Source: Gaetbulibacter_B jejuensis | GTDB lineage: Bacteria; Bacteroidota; Bacteroidia; Flavobacteriales; Flavobacteriaceae | NCBI RefSeq assembly: GCF_039524015.1 | Contig: NZ_BAAAGF010000002.1 | Location: 124,001-188,000 of the forward strand | Length of the DNA stretch: 64,000 nt | Reading direction: 5' to 3' | Shown here: piece by piece, positions 60,740 to 64,000 of the stretch | Layout of the letters: every line of letters starts with the position of its first letter | How positions within the stretch are numbered: position 1 is the stretch's first letter | Notes under the pieces: generated by a model | Databases searched by the model: none | Seen by the model: the letters and a program-made list of their open reading frames with translations, nothing else | What the model was told of the DNA's origin: nothing | Made by a program: the position numbers and the translations under genes

Positions 60740-62560
60740 TTATTGCTTATCCTTTTTAGGCTTAACCACCTTTTTTAGAGGTGTGTTTTGAGCTTTAATG
60801 GAATCTCTTTTTTGCAATACTTGTTTAGGAATATTACGAGCAGCTTTGTTTACTTTTTTAGGGTCTTCGCTTTCAGCTTCTTCAACTCGGTCTAACAATG
60901 CTTCATCAAAAAACTCTTCTTCAGGAACAAACTCTCCTAGTCCTTTTATGATAGGAAGTTCTAGTGGAGGATCGTCTTTAAAAAGATCTTCAACACTAGT
61001 TGGACGTTCTTCTTCTCGCCAATCAAAACCTCTAAGTCGTCTAGCGTTTTCAGGGAATTGAGATTCAGGAAATAAGTCTCCATCAACCTGATTTATTAGT
61101 CTAATTTCATTAATGGTGTTATCTGTAATTTGAATGTTGATACTACCAGACTTAGACTTGTTTATTCCAATGAGTTCATTTTCTCCATCTCTAGAGAAAT
61201 AGATGATTTCAGCATTTTTTATGATATCAACATTATATAATTCGTTGTTTTTAAACAAGCCATATAGTTTTTGACCCTTAATTTGATTAAATCCAGTGCC
61301 TAAAGTGTCTTTACTTATTAAAAAGGCATTGTCAAATACTTTTAAAGAGTCTAGTTCTTCGGTTTCAGTGTTTGAAATTAAGTGAATAGTGTCTCCACTC
61401 ATTTGATTACCTAAGTTCCATAATATAGGTTTGCGCTTAGTAGCAAAAGCATCGGTTGATGAAAAGCGTGATAAATTGATAAGCTCGGTCAATCCTGTTT
61501 TATGGTCAGCATGAATAGAATCTGCTTTTCCACTTAAATCGCTTTTGTAAATTTTGGCATTGTAATAAGCTCTTGTAATTCGATGTTCGGGTTTACCAGT
61601 AACCATAAGCGTATCACTGTGTATGTAAATGGAATCGTTTTCTTGTACTGTAATAGCTAAAGCGCGTTTGGTGATGAACACAGAGTCTTTTTCTCTAAAT
61701 ACTTCGGCATAATGTCCTTTAATGATACTTTTATTTGTGGTATCTGTAACTTTTATGTTATTGGTTGCAGAAGCAAAACTTCGGTTTCGATCAAAGAACA
61801 TACTATCACCTTCAAAAATTCGATTTTCATAATCTATTCTTGATTTTTTTACGAAATAACCAACATCGTTATTGGTGTCATAAAATCCTCTTTCGCAATA
61901 AATGTTTGAAGCTTCGCCTTTAATAGTTGTTGGACCATAAAGGTAAGCGTAACCACTTTCAGAATAAAAATCTAATTGGTTGGAATTAATTGTATAATCA
62001 GGATTAACCAATACCACGTCTTTTAAAAAACGGTATTTTTTGCTGTCCATATAATAACGACCAATTTGACTAGTAATAGTACCAGATGAGTCTCTAACCA
62101 CTTTTCCTTTGCTCTTATAATAAGCTTGTTGTTTTGCTCTGTCAAAAAAGAGCGTGTCAGTTGTTAAAGTAGATTGCGGTTCGGTAAGTACAACGTCTCC
62201 ACTGGCAAAAGCTAGTTTTGTAGTTCCGCTATATTCAACATACTTAGCAGTCATGTTTATAGTATCTCCTTGCTGCATTCTTACATTACTGAATGCCTCA
62301 ATAAAGTTTTCGTTCTTATAATATATGGCTTTATCACACCACATGTTTACACCATCATGAGTGACATGAATTTGTTGCTGGTCATTTCTTACAAAGGTTG
62401 CAATGTCTTTACCAACAGTAGAATCAGCAACCATAAAACCAGCATGCTCAATTTGTATTCTTTTACCTTCTTGAGCATAACTTTTAGTGACTACAAAAAG
62501 TATAAGTATAGTGTAATAGAGTAGGTTGTGTATTTTCAAGATAAAATTAATTTTTTTCAA
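60740..62560 (-). CDS. OstA/LptA-like protein
   Basis: This is a 606-residue exported protein with a signal peptide (LLYYTILILFVVTKSYAQ). The central region (about 30-400) is a long series of short beta strands in the OstA/LptA/LptD-N pattern (VRMQQGDTINMTAKYVEYSG, given as GDTINMTAKYVEY; ASGDVVLTEPQSTLTTD), which would form a beta-taco slide for lipopolysaccharide. The C-terminus is charged and low complexity (PLKKVVKPKKDKQ). It probably carries LPS across the periplasm. No ATG precedes the signal peptide. TTG at 62560 is the usual-looking start (KKINFI follows), and a TTG at 62539 is the alternative because a -7 promoter box overlaps the first. Confidence 0.88.
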   Translation of the reverse strand: MKKINFILKIHNLLYYTILILFVVTKSYAQEGKRIQIEHAGFMVADSTVGKDIATFVRNDQQQIHVTHDGVNMWCDKAIYYKNENFIEAFSNVRMQQGDTINMTAKYVEYSGTTKLAFASGDVVLTEPQSTLTTDTLFFDRAKQQAYYKSKGKVVRDSSGTITSQIGRYYMDSKKYRFLKDVVLVNPDYTINSNQLDFYSESGYAYLYGPTTIKGEASNIYCERGFYDTNNDVGYFVKKSRIDYENRIFEGDSMFFDRNRSFASATNNIKVTDTTNKSIIKGHYAEVFREKDSVFITKRALAITVQENDSIYIHSDTLMVTGKPEHRITRAYYNAKIYKSDLSGKADSIHADHKTGLTELINLSRFSSTDAFATKRKPILWNLGNQMSGDTIHLISNTETEELDSLKVFDNAFLISKDTLGTGFNQIKGQKLYGLFKNNELYNVDIIKNAEIIYFSRDGENELIGINKSKSGSINIQITDNTINEIRLINQVDGDLFPESQFPENARRLRGFDWREEERPTSVEDLFKDDPPLELPIIKGLGEFVPEEEFFDEALLDRVEEAESEDPKKVNKAARNIPKQVLQKRDSIKAQNTPLKKVVKPKKDKQ

Positions 62561-62565
62561 AAATA
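62558..62565 (-). promoter_or_regulatory. -7-like element (TATTTTTG) overlapping the OstA-like start
   Basis: This exact TAnnTTTG match on the minus strand has its last three bases as the TTG used as start codon in the longest reading frame. Either the box is fortuitous or translation starts downstream at TTG 62539. Confidence 0.4.
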
Positions 62566-62615
62566 ACTATATTCTAAAGGCTTTCGTATGTGTTAACACA
62601 TTTTTTAACAGAAAA

Positions 62616-62644
62616 AAGCCTGCTTAAAAATAATGAGCAGGCTT
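62616..62644 (-). terminator. Rho-independent terminator of purA
   Basis: A 9-bp stem (AAGCCTGCT at 62616-62624 with AGCAGGCTT at 62636-62644) has an 11-nt loop and a T-run on the minus strand. It lies 18 bp after the purA stop. Confidence 0.88.
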
Positions 62645-62662
62645 AGTATTTAGGTTTGTAAA

Positions 62663-63937
62663 TTACTTTCTTACAATGGTTTGTTTTCTATCAGGTCCTA
62701 CCGAAACAATTGTGATAGGAAGTTCAAGTTCTTTTTCTAAGAAAGCGATGTAATCATTAAGTTGTTTTGGCATTTGAGAAGCTTCAGTCATTTCTGTTAA
62801 GTCTTCATTCCAACCGTCAAACTCTGTGTATACAGGCGTTACATTTTTCTCTTCAATATTAAACGGTAAGTGATGTATGGTTTCACCTTTATAGTTATAA
62901 GCAGTACATACCTTTAACGATTTGAATCCAGAAAGTACATCACCTTTCATCATGATAAGTTGCGTAACACCATTTACTTGACATGCATAGCGTAATGCTA
63001 CCAAATCTAACCATCCGCAACGACGTGGACGACCAGTTGTTGCTCCAAACTCATGACCAACTTTAGCCATAGTTTCTCCATCTTGATCAAATAATTCAGT
63101 AGGGAATGGTCCAGAACCAACACGAGTAGTGTAAGCTTTAAAAATGCCATACACTTCGCCAATTTTATTAGGAGCAATTCCAAGTCCAGTACAAGCACCT
63201 GCAGCTGTAGTGTTACTAGAAGTTACAAATGGATAGGTTCCAAAATCGATATCTAAAAGCGAACCTTGAGCACCTTCGGCTAAAATGGATTTATCCGATT
63301 TTTGTGCTTGGTGTAAGTATTCTTCAGAATCTATAAATTGAAGTGTTTTTAAGGTTTCTATAGCATCAAAAAATTCAGCTTCAAGTTCTTTTAAATCGTA
63401 CTGAATGTCAACATTATAAAATGCTATCATAGCTTCATGCTTATCTGCAAGAGCTCTATATTTTTCTTTCCAATCGGCAAGTTCTATATCACCAACTCTT
63501 ATACCATTTCTCCCAGTTTTGTCCATATAAGTTGGACCAATACCTTTAAGGGTTGAACCTATCTTAGCTTTTCCTTTTGAAGCTTCGCTTGCGGCATCTA
63601 ATAAACGATGCGTAGGCAGTATAATATGAGCTTTTCTAGAAATAAGAAGTGATGCTTTGTAGTCCACATCTTGTTCTGCTAATTTATCAAGCTCTTTTTT
63701 GAAGATTACAGGGTCAATAACTACACCATTTCCAACTACATTTGCAGTATCGTTATGAAAAATACCAGAAGGTATTGTGTGTAATACATGTTTTTTACCA
63801 TTAAATACCAATGTATGTCCAGCATTTGGACCACCTTGAAATCTTGCAATAATATCGTATTTGGAGGTGAGAACATCAACAATTTTTCCTTTGCCTTCGT
63901 CTCCCCATTGTAAACCTAGTAGTAAATCTACTGCCAT
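62663..63937 (-). CDS. purA: Adenylosuccinate synthetase
   Basis: This is a 424-residue enzyme that joins IMP and aspartate, using GTP, in AMP synthesis. The GTP-binding opening LLGLQWGDEGKGKIVDVL (QWGDEGKGK is the signature) is followed by FQGGPNAGHTLV with the catalytic His, GIGPTYMDK, and the C-terminal TTGRPRRCGWLD. The length is normal. It is monocistronic with a strong terminator. The upstream 63 bp contain a TATTTTTA near-match to the -7 box. Confidence 0.98.
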   Translation of the reverse strand: MAVDLLLGLQWGDEGKGKIVDVLTSKYDIIARFQGGPNAGHTLVFNGKKHVLHTIPSGIFHNDTANVVGNGVVIDPVIFKKELDKLAEQDVDYKASLLISRKAHIILPTHRLLDAASEASKGKAKIGSTLKGIGPTYMDKTGRNGIRVGDIELADWKEKYRALADKHEAMIAFYNVDIQYDLKELEAEFFDAIETLKTLQFIDSEEYLHQAQKSDKSILAEGAQGSLLDIDFGTYPFVTSSNTTAAGACTGLGIAPNKIGEVYGIFKAYTTRVGSGPFPTELFDQDGETMAKVGHEFGATTGRPRRCGWLDLVALRYACQVNGVTQLIMMKGDVLSGFKSLKVCTAYNYKGETIHHLPFNIEEKNVTPVYTEFDGWNEDLTEMTEASQMPKQLNDYIAFLEKELELPITIVSVGPDRKQTIVRK

Positions 63938-64000
63938 TATAATTTAGTTAGTGTTATTTGTTTTTAGTTCCGTAAAAATAAAGTGAGTGATTGTTGATAT

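Overview
The window looks like chromosomal DNA from a member of the Flavobacteriaceae (phylum Bacteroidota). The DNA is AT-rich. It encodes type 9 secretion (T9SS) substrates with both type B ('FFTPNxDGxxD') and type A C-terminal sorting domains. Many genes are preceded by exact matches to the Bacteroidota -7 promoter element TAnnTTTG, and Shine-Dalgarno sequences are weak or absent. It also carries family-typical genes such as DUF5606, DUF349 and tandem DUF368. I cannot assign a genus.

Layout: (1) 1-13.6 kb holds a PAS histidine kinase cut by the window edge, an amino-acid permease, an MBOAT/SGNH pair likely to O-acylate an exported glycan, a run of small secreted proteins of NTF2-like and ferredoxin-like type (one next to a truncated NAD-binding ORF), a TPR histidine kinase with its LytTR regulator, a secreted kelch protein and lysA. 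(2) 13.8-18.1 kb holds sucC, a short DUF1456 protein, a TerB-like protein and uvrB. (3) 18.1-35.3 kb is the accessory highlight: five large T9SS type B surface proteins on the minus strand (970, 781, 1608, 600 and 1133 aa), interrupted only by a plus-strand TlpA-like lipoprotein. Four share a roughly 95-residue module opening with a CDxDxDG loop. The fifth carries six nearly identical 222-bp repeats. (4) 35.4-40.2 kb holds an ABC exporter, a conserved hypothetical in which I see a protein-kinase-like motif series, a flavobacterial-type palindromic intergenic repeat, a lipoprotein and a pRiA4b ORF-3-like protein. (5) 40.2-48.7 kb combines ctaA, a CCA-adding enzyme and tsaC with a lipooligosaccharide-core locus (three to four glycosyltransferases, a pyruvyltransferase-like protein and a WaaP/Kdo-kinase-like protein). 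(6) 48.7-64 kb is conserved core: dapD, ruvX, def, DUF5606, mazG, DUF349, aroE, two DUF368 membrane proteins, a TPR protein, a class III aminotransferase, an OstA/LptA-like protein and purA.

Cell-envelope construction links most of the window. lysA and dapD supply diaminopimelate and lysine. DUF368 proteins are candidate undecaprenyl-phosphate transporters. The OstA-like protein and the core locus build lipopolysaccharide or lipooligosaccharide, the MBOAT pair decorates a glycan, and the T9SS substrates decorate the surface. I found no tRNA, rRNA, CRISPR array, insertion sequence or phage gene. The candidates for something undescribed are the kinase-like protein at 37301-38377, the CDxDxDG module family, and several intergenic palindromes.
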